64,000 nt of DNA from Thalassomonas sp. M1454 (GTDB lineage: Bacteria > Pseudomonadota > Gammaproteobacteria > Enterobacterales > Alteromonadaceae), in the NCBI RefSeq assembly GCF_007097525.1, contig NZ_VKDD01000002.1, forward strand, positions 1,363,820-1,427,819, in the 5' to 3' direction. The translations under genes and the position numbers were made by a program. Shown here piece by piece: positions 26,217 through 35,155 of this stretch. Position 1 is the stretch's first letter, and each line of letters begins with the position of its first letter. Under the pieces are notes generated by a model. That model was not told the origin of the DNA. It saw only the letters and a program-made list of their open reading frames with translations, and did not search any database.

Positions 26217-26762
26217 TTACCACATTAAATCATCTGGAATTTGATATTCTGCATAAGGGTCGTCCTCATCAATATCTTCTTCTACCTTTTCATTACTAAC
26301 CAATACGATAGAAGCATCTAAAGTTGCTAACTTCTCGGCAGTTTCTGCGGTAACTAAATAACTTTTTTGTTCAAAGCCACAAATAGCTAAACGGCCATTA
26401 ACCAAAGCTTTTTGTGTTGGCGTATCGACTAACATCTTTTTAATTTTACCGTCTTGGGTAAAATTAAATTCAATTTCTCCCATAACAGAAAAACTATGAT
26501 GAGTGAGAATTTGTAATATTCTTTGTTGAAGCTCTTTAGCCGCTAGTTGTTGCTTTTTCTCATCGTTAAGCGCTTTATCTTTTGCTGCTTTTTCAGCTTG
26601 TTGTTTGGCTAAGTCGGCTCTTACTTTTTCTTGTAAGCTAGCTTCAATTTCTACACCACTACGCTTCTGTTTGTTCTTTTTTCGTTTATCACTATTGGCC
26701 TGCTTTGCTTTTTGTTTGGTAGTTAAGCCAGCTTTAAGTAATTGATCTTGTAAAGACGCCAT
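26217..26762 (-). CDS. DUF2058 family protein (YaiL-like)
   Basis: The 181-residue protein has the family start MASLQDQLLKAGLTTKQKAKQ. A long charged, Lys-rich coiled-coil region follows (about residues 16-90). The C-terminal domain contains YLVTAETAEKL and ends DPYAEYQIPDDLMW. Function is unknown; the basic N-terminus hints at nucleic-acid or ribosome contact (inference). It is divergent from the pheA leader. Confidence 0.88.
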   Translation of the reverse strand: MASLQDQLLKAGLTTKQKAKQANSDKRKKNKQKRSGVEIEASLQEKVRADLAKQQAEKAAKDKALNDEKKQQLAAKELQQRILQILTHHSFSVMGEIEFNFTQDGKIKKMLVDTPTQKALVNGRLAICGFEQKSYLVTAETAEKLATLDASIVLVSNEKVEEDIDEDDPYAEYQIPDDLMW

Positions 26763-26840
26763 GAAATTGCCCTAAAATGCATTCGAGATAATAAAATTGG
26801 AGGGTATTTTAACAGAATTTAGCAGAAAACAAATTATCAG

Positions 26841-26869
26841 TTGACACTTTTTATACGGCCCCATACATT
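26841..26869 (+). promoter_or_regulatory. Promoter candidate for the pheA leader
   Basis: A perfect -35 box TTGACA (26841-26846) and TACATT (26864-26869) are 17 bp apart. If used, transcription would begin at about the leader ATG (26876), leaving almost no 5' UTR. Either the leader is read nearly leaderless or another -10 such as TTATAC near 26851 is used. Confidence 0.35.
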
Positions 26870-26875
26870 AAGGCT

Positions 26876-26923
26876 ATGAATAAAATTATTACTGCTTTTA
26901 AATTTACTTTTTTTACCGGCTGA
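26876..26923 (+). CDS. pheL: pheA leader peptide (PheL)
   Basis: A 15-codon frame ATG...TGA encodes MNKIITAFKFTFFTG. Four of its last eight codons are Phe (TTT). AAGG lies a few bases before the ATG. It ends inside the first arm of an attenuator immediately upstream of pheA. Ribosome stalling at the Phe codons when Phe-tRNA is short would favour the antiterminator, as in the enteric pheA leader. Confidence 0.88.
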   Translation: MNKIITAFKFTFFTG

Positions 26924-26983
26924 AGCCGGAGGATTTTGTTTTTAAATTTAAAAGCCAAAACCTCCAACAATGGAGGTTTTTTT
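26916..26983 (+). promoter_or_regulatory. pheA transcription attenuator
   Basis: All parts can be read. The 1:2 hairpin is CCGGC-TGAA-GCCGG (26916-26929). Arm 2, GGAGG-A-TTTT (26928-26937), can instead pair with arm 3, AAAACCTCC (26957-26965), to form the antiterminator with an AT palindrome in its loop. Arms 3 and 4, AAAACCTCCA and TGGAGGTTTT, form the terminator (26957-26980) followed by a T run. The leader stop codon lies in the 1:2 loop. Confidence 0.87.
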
Positions 26984-27024
26984 GTTTACGCCCTAATAAA
27001 TAATAAAAGTGTACGGAGTACCAA

Positions 27025-28203
27025 GTGAAAGATAGTCTAGATTTGAATCTCATCCGCAAAGAAATTACCAGCTTAGATCAAGAGCTTTTAAGCTTGTTTG
27101 CTAAACGCCGCTCTCTCACTCTTAATGTTGCCAAAAGTAAAGCTCATCAAGTGCGCCCTGTACGAGACCAACAACGCGAGCAAGAATTATTAGTAAGGTT
27201 AATTCAATTAGGTAAAGAGCAAGGTTTGGATGCTCATTATGTTACGTCAATTTTTCAAACCATCATTGAAGATTCAGTACTTAACCAGCAAGCATTTTTG
27301 CAACAACTTAAAAATCCTAATATCAAAACACCTACCGTGAGTGTGGCATTTTTAGGTGATAAAGGCTCTTATAGCTACCTTGCTAGTTATCGTTATTTCT
27401 CTCGCAGAGCGGAAGAGATCATAGAGTTTGGTTGTGACAGCTTTGCCGATATTTTACAACAAGTTGAATCTGGGCATGTAGATTACGGTATGTTGCCAAT
27501 TGAAAATACTAGCTCAGGTAGTATTAACGAAGTTTATGACTTACTGCAACACACTAACTTGTCTATTGTTGGTGAATTATCACAACCTATTGACCATTGT
27601 TTACTTACTTCGGTAAACACTACGTTAGATAAAATAGATACCATTTATGCTCATGCTCAGCCTATTCAGCAATGTAGTAATTTCTTAAATAAACAAGAAG
27701 GTATTCGCATGGAGTACTCAGACTCAAGCGCACAAGCTATGAGTAAGGTACAAGAATTAAAGGCTGATAATGTTGCAGTGATCGGCAGCGAAGAAGGCGG
27801 CAAGCTATATGATTTAATGCCATTGCAAAAATCAATTGCCAACCAAGATGAAAACCACACACGCTTTATTCTAGTTGCAAGAAAGTCTGTAGATGTTGCC
27901 GAGCAAATCCCAGCTAAAACCACATTAATCTTAGCTACAGGGCAAAAGCCTGGTGAATTGGTTGACTGTTTAATCATCTTGAAAGAATTCGGTATTAATA
28001 TGACTAAACTTGAGTCTCGCCCTATACAAGGCAGACCTTGGGAAGAGATGTTTTATATCGACTTAGAGGCCAATTTAAAGTCTACAGCGATGCAAGATTG
28101 TTTAACTAAACTTAATGATCATACTCGGTTTATGAAAGTGCTTGGTTGTTATGCAACAGAGCAAATTAAACCGACGAAAGTGCCACACTCAGAACTTAAG
28201 TAG
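27025..28203 (+). CDS. pheA: Bifunctional chorismate mutase / prephenate dehydratase
   Basis: PheA converts chorismate through prephenate to phenylpyruvate. The 392 residues comprise an AroQ chorismate mutase (about 1-95; RKEITSLDQELLSLFAKRR, K at KSKAHQVRPVRD), the dehydratase domain (about 107-285; FLGDKGSYSYLA, the Thr-rich PIENTSSGSINE) and a C-terminal ACT domain with the Phe-binding GELV and ESRP motifs. Translation starts at GTG with a good ribosome site (ACGGAG). It lies behind a Phe attenuator; the ACT domain adds feedback inhibition. Confidence 0.97.
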   Translation: MKDSLDLNLIRKEITSLDQELLSLFAKRRSLTLNVAKSKAHQVRPVRDQQREQELLVRLIQLGKEQGLDAHYVTSIFQTIIEDSVLNQQAFLQQLKNPNIKTPTVSVAFLGDKGSYSYLASYRYFSRRAEEIIEFGCDSFADILQQVESGHVDYGMLPIENTSSGSINEVYDLLQHTNLSIVGELSQPIDHCLLTSVNTTLDKIDTIYAHAQPIQQCSNFLNKQEGIRMEYSDSSAQAMSKVQELKADNVAVIGSEEGGKLYDLMPLQKSIANQDENHTRFILVARKSVDVAEQIPAKTTLILATGQKPGELVDCLIILKEFGINMTKLESRPIQGRPWEEMFYIDLEANLKSTAMQDCLTKLNDHTRFMKVLGCYATEQIKPTKVPHSELK

Positions 28204-28214
28204 GCAGTATAAAC

Positions 28215-28952
28215 ATGAGTAAATTTATTTTAAGCGAAGAGCTCAATGGCGTACTACGTATAACGTTGAATCGACTTGATAAGAAAAACGCATTAAATAC
28301 CGAGATGTATCAACAGCTTGCGGCTCTATTGCGCACCGCAGCTAAAACGGGCAGTGTTCATTGTGTTTTAATCCAAGGGGACAGCTCCTGCTTTTGTGCT
28401 GGCAACGATTTAGATGATTTTATCAAAACTAGTGATTCAGATGATTTAGCAGCATTTGAATTCATAACCGAATTGGCTGCTTTTGAAAAACCTATTGTGG
28501 CTGCAGTTGCTGGTGCAGCAGTTGGTATTGGTACAACAATTTTATTGCATTGCGATATGGTTATTGCAGCAACAAATAGTAAGTTTAAATTACCTTTTAC
28601 CCAGTTAGGTCTTTGTCCTGAAGCAGGCTCGAGTTTCCTTTTACCTCGTCTTATAGGCCAACAAAAAGCATTCGAATTGATGGTCCTAGGTAAACTTTTT
28701 AGTGCTGATGAAGCTGTACAGTATGGTATTGCTAATGAAGCATGTAGCCCGGAAGAGGTTTTATCAAAAGGTTTAAATGTAGCGAATACAATTGCAGCCC
28801 TGCCTTTAGATGCATTATTAACCAGTCGTAAATTAATACGCGATGCCAGTAAACAACAATTAAATGAAGTAATGGCGGCAGAAGTAAAAGAGTTTGCTAG
28901 ATTGGTTAAAGGCGAGGAATGTAAGTCAATATTGAAGCAGTTTTTTAAATAA
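28215..28952 (+). CDS. Enoyl-CoA hydratase/isomerase family protein
   Basis: The 245-residue crotonase-fold protein has the oxyanion-hole motifs SSCFCAGNDLDDF and VAGAAVGIGTTILLHCD, followed by FKLPFTQLGLCPEAGSS. The acid residue pattern fits delta3-delta2-enoyl-CoA isomerase or a hydratase with unclear specificity. It begins 11 bp after pheA and is probably in the same transcript, although the link between aromatic synthesis and acyl-CoA chemistry is not obvious. Confidence 0.88.
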   Translation: MSKFILSEELNGVLRITLNRLDKKNALNTEMYQQLAALLRTAAKTGSVHCVLIQGDSSCFCAGNDLDDFIKTSDSDDLAAFEFITELAAFEKPIVAAVAGAAVGIGTTILLHCDMVIAATNSKFKLPFTQLGLCPEAGSSFLLPRLIGQQKAFELMVLGKLFSADEAVQYGIANEACSPEEVLSKGLNVANTIAALPLDALLTSRKLIRDASKQQLNEVMAAEVKEFARLVKGEECKSILKQFFK

Positions 28953-29019
28953 CAACCTCTTAAAAAGCGTCATTAAAATACAAGATCACATTTCAAGTTG
29001 ATCTGACCCTCTTGATTTT

Positions 29020-29048
29020 TGAAGTGCCGAAATGATTTCGGCACTTCA
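29020..29048. terminator. Bidirectional terminator
   Basis: TGAAGTGCCGAAA and TTTCGGCACTTCA form a 13-bp stem with a TGA loop, between the convergent enoyl-CoA hydratase gene and RND transporter gene. Confidence 0.8.
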
Positions 29049-29060
29049 AGTATGATAAAA

Positions 29061-32000
29061 CTATCCTTGTTGTTGTTCTATTTGCTTAGCAATATACTCA
29101 GGTGACTTGGTATTTCTACATAACCAGTAGTAAGCACCTGGTACAATAAATAATGTAAATACGGTCGCTAATGCTACACCGAAAAATATCACTGTACCAA
29201 TAACCATTCTTGATTCCGAGCCAGGTCCTGTTGCTAAAACTAGCGGTATAGAGCTCATTACCGTTGTAAATGAAGTCATTACAATAGGTCTTAAACGTTG
29301 TTGAGCACCTTTGATAATCGCTTGCGTAAACTCTTCACCAGAATCACGAAGTTGGTTAGCAAATTCAACAATTAAAATACCATTTTTAGCCGCTAAACCT
29401 ATCAGCATAACAATACCAATTTGGCTATAAATATTAAGGGTCATACCACTTAAATATAAACCAGCGACTGCACCAACAAGCGCTAGTGGTACTGTGATCA
29501 AAATCACAAAAGGATGAATAAAGCTTTCAAATTGCGCTGCTAACACTAAGTAAGTAATAAGCAAAGCAAGAGCAAAAACTAACACCATTGAACTACTTGA
29601 GTCCTTAAGTTTTTCAGAGGCACCTGTATAATCAACGCTGGCTTCCATTGGCAATTCATTTAAGACAATATCATTTAGATAATCTAATGCTTCACCAAGC
29701 GTATAGTCTTCGCTAATACTGCCCGAAAGGGTAATACTGCGTAAGCGGTTATGCCTATTTAAGTTTGTGGCCGTTGCGTTTTCTTGAAAGCTAATTAAAT
29801 TAGCGAGCGGAATTAACTGCTGCGTCGTAGATGAGCGTACATAGATATTTTCTAAGCTACTCGGGCTTTTATACTCATCTTCATCGCCTTCAAGTAGTAC
29901 ATCGTATTCTTCACCACGCTCGATATATGTTGTCACTCGACGCTTACCTAACATAGTTTCAAGGGTTCTACCTATATCACCAACAGACACACCTAGATCA
30001 GAAGCACGTTCTCGATTAATTTTAACCAATAGCTGAGGATAAGTTTCTTTATAGTCCCCTTCTAAACCAAGAATTTTTGGGTTTTCTTGAGCTTTTTCTA
30101 AAATGATATTACGCCAGCGAGCTAGCTCTTCATAGCTATTACCTTGCAGTACAAAGCCAATAGGTTTACCACCACCAGAGCGACCACCTAAACCACCTCG
30201 TGACATAATAAACGCTCGCGCATCGGTTATGTCTGCAAGTTCACCATTGAATTTTCCAATGAACTCCATCGTAGAAATATTACGCTCTTCCCAATCAGGT
30301 AAACCAATGATAGCAATACCACCAGCACCTCTAAAACCAGGTACCCTCACCATAACACGTTCAAGTGAACCGTCTTCGTAGTACTTCATCAGTTTTTCTT
30401 CAATGATCGACATGTTGGCAACATTGCGCTCATAACTCGAACCTTCAGCGCTAGACATCATTAAAAATGCACCGCCTCTATCTTCTTTTGGCGCATATTC
30501 GCTAGGCAGTTTATTACCAATAACCCAAACACTAGTAAATGCTAAAGCCATTACAATTACTATCATCAAAGGCTGCTTTATAGATGAATTAAGAGCGTTT
30601 GCATAAGACTTTTCTAACTTGGCAAAGCCTTTATCTAATAACTGACCAAGTGATGAACTTCGCTGTCTATTTTTCAATAATTTGGAACACATCATCGGCG
30701 TTAAAGAAAGCGCGGTAATACTTGAGAATATAACCGCAGCAGATATAGCAACGGCAAACTCAGTAAAGAGACGGCCTATATCGCCTGAAATAAAGACTAG
30801 TGGCACAAAAACAGAAACAAGAACTAAAGTGGTGGCAACGACAGCAAAAGCAACTTCACGGCCGCCATTAAAAGCTGCGGTAAGTGGTGGTTCACCATTT
30901 TCAATACGGCGATAAATATTCTCTAAAACCACGATTGAATCATCAACAACCAAGCCGATTGCCAAAACTAGAGCTAACAGGGTTAATAAGTTAATAGAGT
31001 AACCAAGAGCAGACATTACAATCATAGAGCCAATTAATGCTACAGGTACGGTTACTGCGGGAATAATAGTGGCTCTTATGTTACCTAAGAAGATAAAAAT
31101 AACTAATATCACCATCAACATCGCGATACCTAAGGTGTTATATACCTCATCAACAGAGTCTTTAATAAAAATAGACGAGTCATAACTTGGGATAATGTTG
31201 GTACCGGCAGGTAAGCTCAGCTTTATCGCTTCCATCTCAACTTGAGCAGCTTTAACAACCTCAATAGTATTTGCTTTTGATTGTTTAATAATGCCTAAGC
31301 CAACCATGTTGTAGCCATTACTGCGGAACATGTTTTCTTCATCTTCAGCAGCAACTTTAACTGTGGCAATATCATCTAACCTAACCAGTGAGTTGTCTTC
31401 ACCTCGAGAAATAACCATAGACGCGAAGTCTTCTGGTGTGCGATAACTACGCGATACTCGCACATTAAAGTTGCGATCAATAGACTTTACTTCACCAGCG
31501 GGTAGCTCAACATTTTCTGTTCGTAACACTTGTTCGATATCATTAACGGTAATGTTGCGAGCAGCCATGGCTTCACGGTTCAATGTCAGCTTCATCACAT
31601 AAGTGCGACCACCACCGACCATAATTTCAGAGACACCATTTACTGTGGCAAATCTATCGACAATATAACGGTTAGCATAATCAGTTAATTCAAGAGTGTT
31701 AAATACATCTGAGCGTAAGCTAAACCAAGCAATAACATCTTCATCATCTCCTGCTTTTTCCACTTCAGGGGGATCTGCTTGCTCTGGTAAACGTCTTAGT
31801 ACAGAAGATATTTTATCGCGTACATCATTAGCAGCACCGTCAATATCTCGAGTAAGTTCAAACTCGATTGAGATACGAGAACGACCATCACGAGAACTAG
31901 ATGTAATCGTTTTTATGCCTTCAATACCACTGATCCTATCTTCTAAAACTTGCGTTATTTTCGACTCAACAATAGCAGCTGATGCGCCAGAATATTTAGT

Positions 32001-32144
32001 AGAAACAGAAACAACAGGTTTATCTGTATCGGGGTATTCTCGCAGTGGTAACATTAAAAACGCGGCAATACCAAAGGTAACGATTAATAAGTTTAATACC
32101 GTAGCAAAAACAGGTCGTTTAACTGAAAGATCAGATAATATCAT
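29061..32144 (-). CDS. RND multidrug efflux transporter, HAE1 family
   Basis: This inner-membrane proton-driven trimeric pump has 1027 residues, the normal AcrB-type length. It starts MILSDLSVKRPVFATVLNLLI and has the TM4 proton-relay pair in LAIGLVVDDSIVVLENIYRRIENGEPP. Two periplasmic loops and the family motif GLAAKNGILIVEFANQLRDSG in the C-terminal half follow. The start overlaps the adaptor stop by one base. No outer-membrane TolC-type gene is adjacent, so a shared TolC is expected. Confidence 0.95.
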   Translation of the reverse strand: MILSDLSVKRPVFATVLNLLIVTFGIAAFLMLPLREYPDTDKPVVSVSTKYSGASAAIVESKITQVLEDRISGIEGIKTITSSSRDGRSRISIEFELTRDIDGAANDVRDKISSVLRRLPEQADPPEVEKAGDDEDVIAWFSLRSDVFNTLELTDYANRYIVDRFATVNGVSEIMVGGGRTYVMKLTLNREAMAARNITVNDIEQVLRTENVELPAGEVKSIDRNFNVRVSRSYRTPEDFASMVISRGEDNSLVRLDDIATVKVAAEDEENMFRSNGYNMVGLGIIKQSKANTIEVVKAAQVEMEAIKLSLPAGTNIIPSYDSSIFIKDSVDEVYNTLGIAMLMVILVIFIFLGNIRATIIPAVTVPVALIGSMIVMSALGYSINLLTLLALVLAIGLVVDDSIVVLENIYRRIENGEPPLTAAFNGGREVAFAVVATTLVLVSVFVPLVFISGDIGRLFTEFAVAISAAVIFSSITALSLTPMMCSKLLKNRQRSSSLGQLLDKGFAKLEKSYANALNSSIKQPLMIVIVMALAFTSVWVIGNKLPSEYAPKEDRGGAFLMMSSAEGSSYERNVANMSIIEEKLMKYYEDGSLERVMVRVPGFRGAGGIAIIGLPDWEERNISTMEFIGKFNGELADITDARAFIMSRGGLGGRSGGGKPIGFVLQGNSYEELARWRNIILEKAQENPKILGLEGDYKETYPQLLVKINRERASDLGVSVGDIGRTLETMLGKRRVTTYIERGEEYDVLLEGDEDEYKSPSSLENIYVRSSTTQQLIPLANLISFQENATATNLNRHNRLRSITLSGSISEDYTLGEALDYLNDIVLNELPMEASVDYTGASEKLKDSSSSMVLVFALALLITYLVLAAQFESFIHPFVILITVPLALVGAVAGLYLSGMTLNIYSQIGIVMLIGLAAKNGILIVEFANQLRDSGEEFTQAIIKGAQQRLRPIVMTSFTTVMSSIPLVLATGPGSESRMVIGTVIFFGVALATVFTLFIVPGAYYWLCRNTKSPEYIAKQIEQQQG

Positions 32145-33205
32145 TATTTGCCCTCTTCGCTTTTCACTTTGATAGACGAGCCATCTCTAAGTTTTAAAGC
32201 GCCTTCAGTAACCACTTCATCGCCAGCATTTAAACCAGAAATTATTTCTACAACACCTGGCTTACGTCGCCCTATCACTATAGGAGTACGAGCGACTACA
32301 CCATCATTGTTAAGAAAAACAAAATGGCTATCTTCAAATGGAATTACAGCGGTTTCTGGCAGTTGTAAAACATGTTCAACTTTTCGTTTAATGGTAATGG
32401 CCATTAGCATGCCTGGACGTAACTTGCCTTCATCATTTGGTAATAAAGCTCTAACTTTTACCATACGAGTTTTAGCATCGATACGAGGCGAGATACTACT
32501 GATAATACCTTTAAAAGTAACCCCAGGATAAGCAACATTGCGCGAATTAATAACTTGCTTAACTTTAATTGTTGGCAAGTATTGCTCAGGAATAAAGAAG
32601 TCTACTTTGATCGTACTTAAATCATCTAAACTTGTGATCACATCGCCATTTTTAACAGACGAGCCAACACTTACGTTACGAAAACCTAACTGCCCATCAA
32701 AAGGTGCTTTTATCGTTAGTTTTGCTAGTTCAGCTTGCACATTTTTAAGTCTAGCTTGTATAGATTCGGTTTTAGCTTGCTGCTCTTCAAGTTGAGCAAT
32801 AGATGCAACATCTTGTTTTCTTAATTCGTTGTAACGAGTTAACTGAGCGCTTGATTCTTTCAAGTTAGCTTGTAGCTCACGCACATTTGCTTGTTCAGCT
32901 TCTTTACGCAGCTCAACAAGGATTTGTCCTTTCTTAACAATATCACCGTCATTAAAAAGTACTTGTTCAACAATATCAGAACGTTGTGAAGTAATAATTA
33001 CCGACTCGTTGGCAAGCGATGTACCTAGTGCTTCAAACTCATCACTAAACTCTGCATCAATAACTTGAGCAGTTTTAACGGTAACGATCCTTTGATAGCG
33101 TTTTTTTTCAGATTCAGTTTCTGGCCATTGCACATATGTTACTAAACCAATAAGTAAAGCAGAGAGAAAAAGAAGCGGTAAACGAGAAGATTTTGTCTGT
33201 TCCAT
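32144..33205 (-). CDS. RND efflux periplasmic adaptor (membrane fusion protein)
   Basis: I chose the start at 33205 (MEQTKSSRLPLLFLSALLIGLVTY), which gives a normal N-terminal membrane anchor; the frame is open 21 codons further up. The adaptor features are the lipoyl-like halves (FNDGDIVKKGQILVELR and LTIKAPFDGQLGFRNVSVGSSVKNGD), a coiled-coil between them, and beta-barrel and membrane-proximal domains at the C-terminus. It connects the RND pump to an outer-membrane channel. The pair is co-translated; no local regulator is seen. Confidence 0.93.
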   Translation of the reverse strand: MEQTKSSRLPLLFLSALLIGLVTYVQWPETESEKKRYQRIVTVKTAQVIDAEFSDEFEALGTSLANESVIITSQRSDIVEQVLFNDGDIVKKGQILVELRKEAEQANVRELQANLKESSAQLTRYNELRKQDVASIAQLEEQQAKTESIQARLKNVQAELAKLTIKAPFDGQLGFRNVSVGSSVKNGDVITSLDDLSTIKVDFFIPEQYLPTIKVKQVINSRNVAYPGVTFKGIISSISPRIDAKTRMVKVRALLPNDEGKLRPGMLMAITIKRKVEHVLQLPETAVIPFEDSHFVFLNNDGVVARTPIVIGRRKPGVVEIISGLNAGDEVVTEGALKLRDGSSIKVKSEEGK

Positions 33206-33378
33206 AGGGATAAATAGCCATATTATAATTTGTTGGCAAATATACATTAATTGACAAATTGAAAACACAAATAAACGTTGAATGACAATATTTACAGGTT
33301 AAATTAAACTTACTTCTAAACTAGTTCTGCATGTATAATAAATTATTATTAAATTTTTTATTTAGAAGTCGATTAGCA

Positions 33379-34086
33379 ATGAACAAACTAGCCGTTTTAG
33401 CCGTAAGCATTTTAGTTTTTTGTGGTGCCATGTTGTGGTATTTAGCTGCAACTGATTTAAATGGTTTTATCCGTTCACAAGCAATCACACAAGTTTCCTT
33501 GATCACCAAACAGCAAGTAGATGTTAAGCAAGTAACATCGGCTTTAGAGCAAGGTGATATTTCTTTACATCAACTCACGATAAAGGACATAAACTCCTCT
33601 GCAGATGCACTTTTAATTGAGCAAGTAGCAGCCAAGGTGGATGCTGCAACAATCAATCAAGCAGCGATTATTGTTAATTCAGTTAATTTTTCTAACTTAC
33701 GCGCTAACATCAAGTTTACTGCTGATGGCGATAGCAATTTCAAACAACTCGCCCAGCAAATTGAAAGCCAATTTGCCTACATAGATAGCTACACACCAGA
33801 AAAATTTAGTGCCAAGAAAAAAACTAGCTCAAACAAAAAGCCAGTAACAACAATGCAGGTACGCAATATTAAGGCAAGTAACATTGTTTTATCGATTGAT
33901 TTGCAAGATGTAAATGGCAAGCAGCTGAGCATTGAAATACCAGAACTGTCTTTGGCAGCAATTGGTAATAAAGAAGCTATTGACGCGGGCTTTATAGGTA
34001 CAAATGTTACGCAAGCACTTGTTAACGCCATAGTAAGTTTAGCTGAAATCCATTACGCAAATGCGATGGAAAACAGTTCAAATTAA
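33379..34086 (+). CDS. Membrane-anchored periplasmic protein, unknown function (AsmA-like features)
   Basis: From the ATG at 33379 the 235 residues start with an N-terminal helix (LAVLAVSILVFCGAMLWYLA). A mostly beta periplasmic region follows (VDVKQVTSALEQGDISLHQLTIKD, AKVDAATINQAAIIVNSVNF), similar in rhythm to AsmA/DUF748 repeats; this resemblance is weak. An in-frame ATG at 33331 would add 16 residues. It is divergent from the RND adaptor and followed by another small membrane-protein gene. Confidence 0.65.
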   Translation: MNKLAVLAVSILVFCGAMLWYLAATDLNGFIRSQAITQVSLITKQQVDVKQVTSALEQGDISLHQLTIKDINSSADALLIEQVAAKVDAATINQAAIIVNSVNFSNLRANIKFTADGDSNFKQLAQQIESQFAYIDSYTPEKFSAKKKTSSNKKPVTTMQVRNIKASNIVLSIDLQDVNGKQLSIEIPELSLAAIGNKEAIDAGFIGTNVTQALVNAIVSLAEIHYANAMENSSN

Positions 34087-34151
34087 GCACTTAGTGTTTT
34101 TTCACCTAAACTAAATACTAAGCTCAGTGGTAATTAGTTTAGGTAATTTAA

Positions 34152-34598
34152 TTGAATAGCAAAGCAAACTCTAAAATTAGCATCTCTGCACAATTAAAAA
34201 ATAACGCAATCGCTTTAATAAGTATTGTGATTGCAATCTCAAGCTTGTCTTATAACACATGGCGCAATGAGCTGACTGAGCATAACCGTAATGTGCGTAC
34301 ATCTTCTTTTGAAATTTTAATGTCTTTAGCCCAGTTACAACTGTTAGTTGATTATGCTTATTATGAGGAAAATGAGGATAAAAAAGACCCTATTAAAGGC
34401 TGGAGTTATGTACTTTACATACAAGATTTAACTCAAACGGCTTCTTTGCAAACCCAGAAAAGTGCAAATAATCTTCACTCGGTTTGGAATGATAACTGGC
34501 AACAGATGGATCAAAATAAAGTTAATAGTGACAACATATTAACTGCTATCGCCAGTTTGCGCAGCGATGTGTTAACGACTCTACAAACCCTAGATTAA
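34152..34598 (+). CDS. Small single-pass membrane protein of unknown function
   Basis: The 148-residue protein uses a TTG start with an AGG ribosome site 7-8 nt upstream. One membrane helix (about residues 17-35, ALISIVIAISSLSYNTW) is followed by a helical soluble domain beginning with charged, Asn-rich residues. I recognise no family. The gene lies 65 bp after the AsmA-like gene and could share its transcript. Confidence 0.6.
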   Translation: MNSKANSKISISAQLKNNAIALISIVIAISSLSYNTWRNELTEHNRNVRTSSFEILMSLAQLQLLVDYAYYEENEDKKDPIKGWSYVLYIQDLTQTASLQTQKSANNLHSVWNDNWQQMDQNKVNSDNILTAIASLRSDVLTTLQTLD

Positions 34599-34635
34599 CT
34601 TAAGTCTTCTAGTCGTTTAGCTAATCGTTTAAGCT

Positions 34636-35142
34636 TTATTTCTGCGCTTTACTATCTTTATACATTGCTAAAATATCTTCAGATAAGCTAACTTCTGGTC
34701 GCTCAATAATACGACCAATTTCGACATTTTCATGGTATACAATAAATGTTGGCGTATATTTGATGTTAGCCTCTTTAGCGCGCCCTTGCGGCTCTGATTT
34801 ATTTAAATCTAACGAAATCATATCAATGCTGACATTGGTTCGTTTAAAGCTTTTTAATAAGCGCGGTACTTCACGTTCACTATCATGACACCAAGTACCA
34901 AAAAACACTTTCAGTGAGATCTCACTTGGCAGTTGCTCCACGGCTTTTGCTTCATCACTTGATAATAAATAATCATCATAATTACTAACAAAATGAGGGT
35001 AACCGTCAAACAGTTGCTGCTTAGTAATGTTACCCACTAAGTTATCCGCTGCATGTGCTTTTGATGACATAACCGCTGCAACAACCCACAAGCCAAAAGC
35101 TATGATCATTAATAAAATTTTGTACTTTACTAGGTACTTCAT
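34636..35142 (-). CDS. Thioredoxin-family protein with single-Cys WCHDS motif
   Basis: I chose the ATG at 35142 (MKYLVKYKILLMIIAFGLW), which gives a signal or anchor peptide ending SKAHA; the longer frame overlaps tyrA and is not needed. The 168-residue protein has a thioredoxin fold with FFGTWCHDSEREVPRLL, so the second redox Cys is replaced by Ser. The cis-Pro site is YTPTFIVY. A one-Cys site suggests a non-oxidoreductase or glutathione-linked role. It starts 13 bp past tyrA, in the aroF-tyrA transcript. Confidence 0.78.
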   Translation of the reverse strand: MKYLVKYKILLMIIAFGLWVVAAVMSSKAHAADNLVGNITKQQLFDGYPHFVSNYDDYLLSSDEAKAVEQLPSEISLKVFFGTWCHDSEREVPRLLKSFKRTNVSIDMISLDLNKSEPQGRAKEANIKYTPTFIVYHENVEIGRIIERPEVSLSEDILAMYKDSKAQK

Positions 35143-35155
35143 CACAGTAGTTCGT

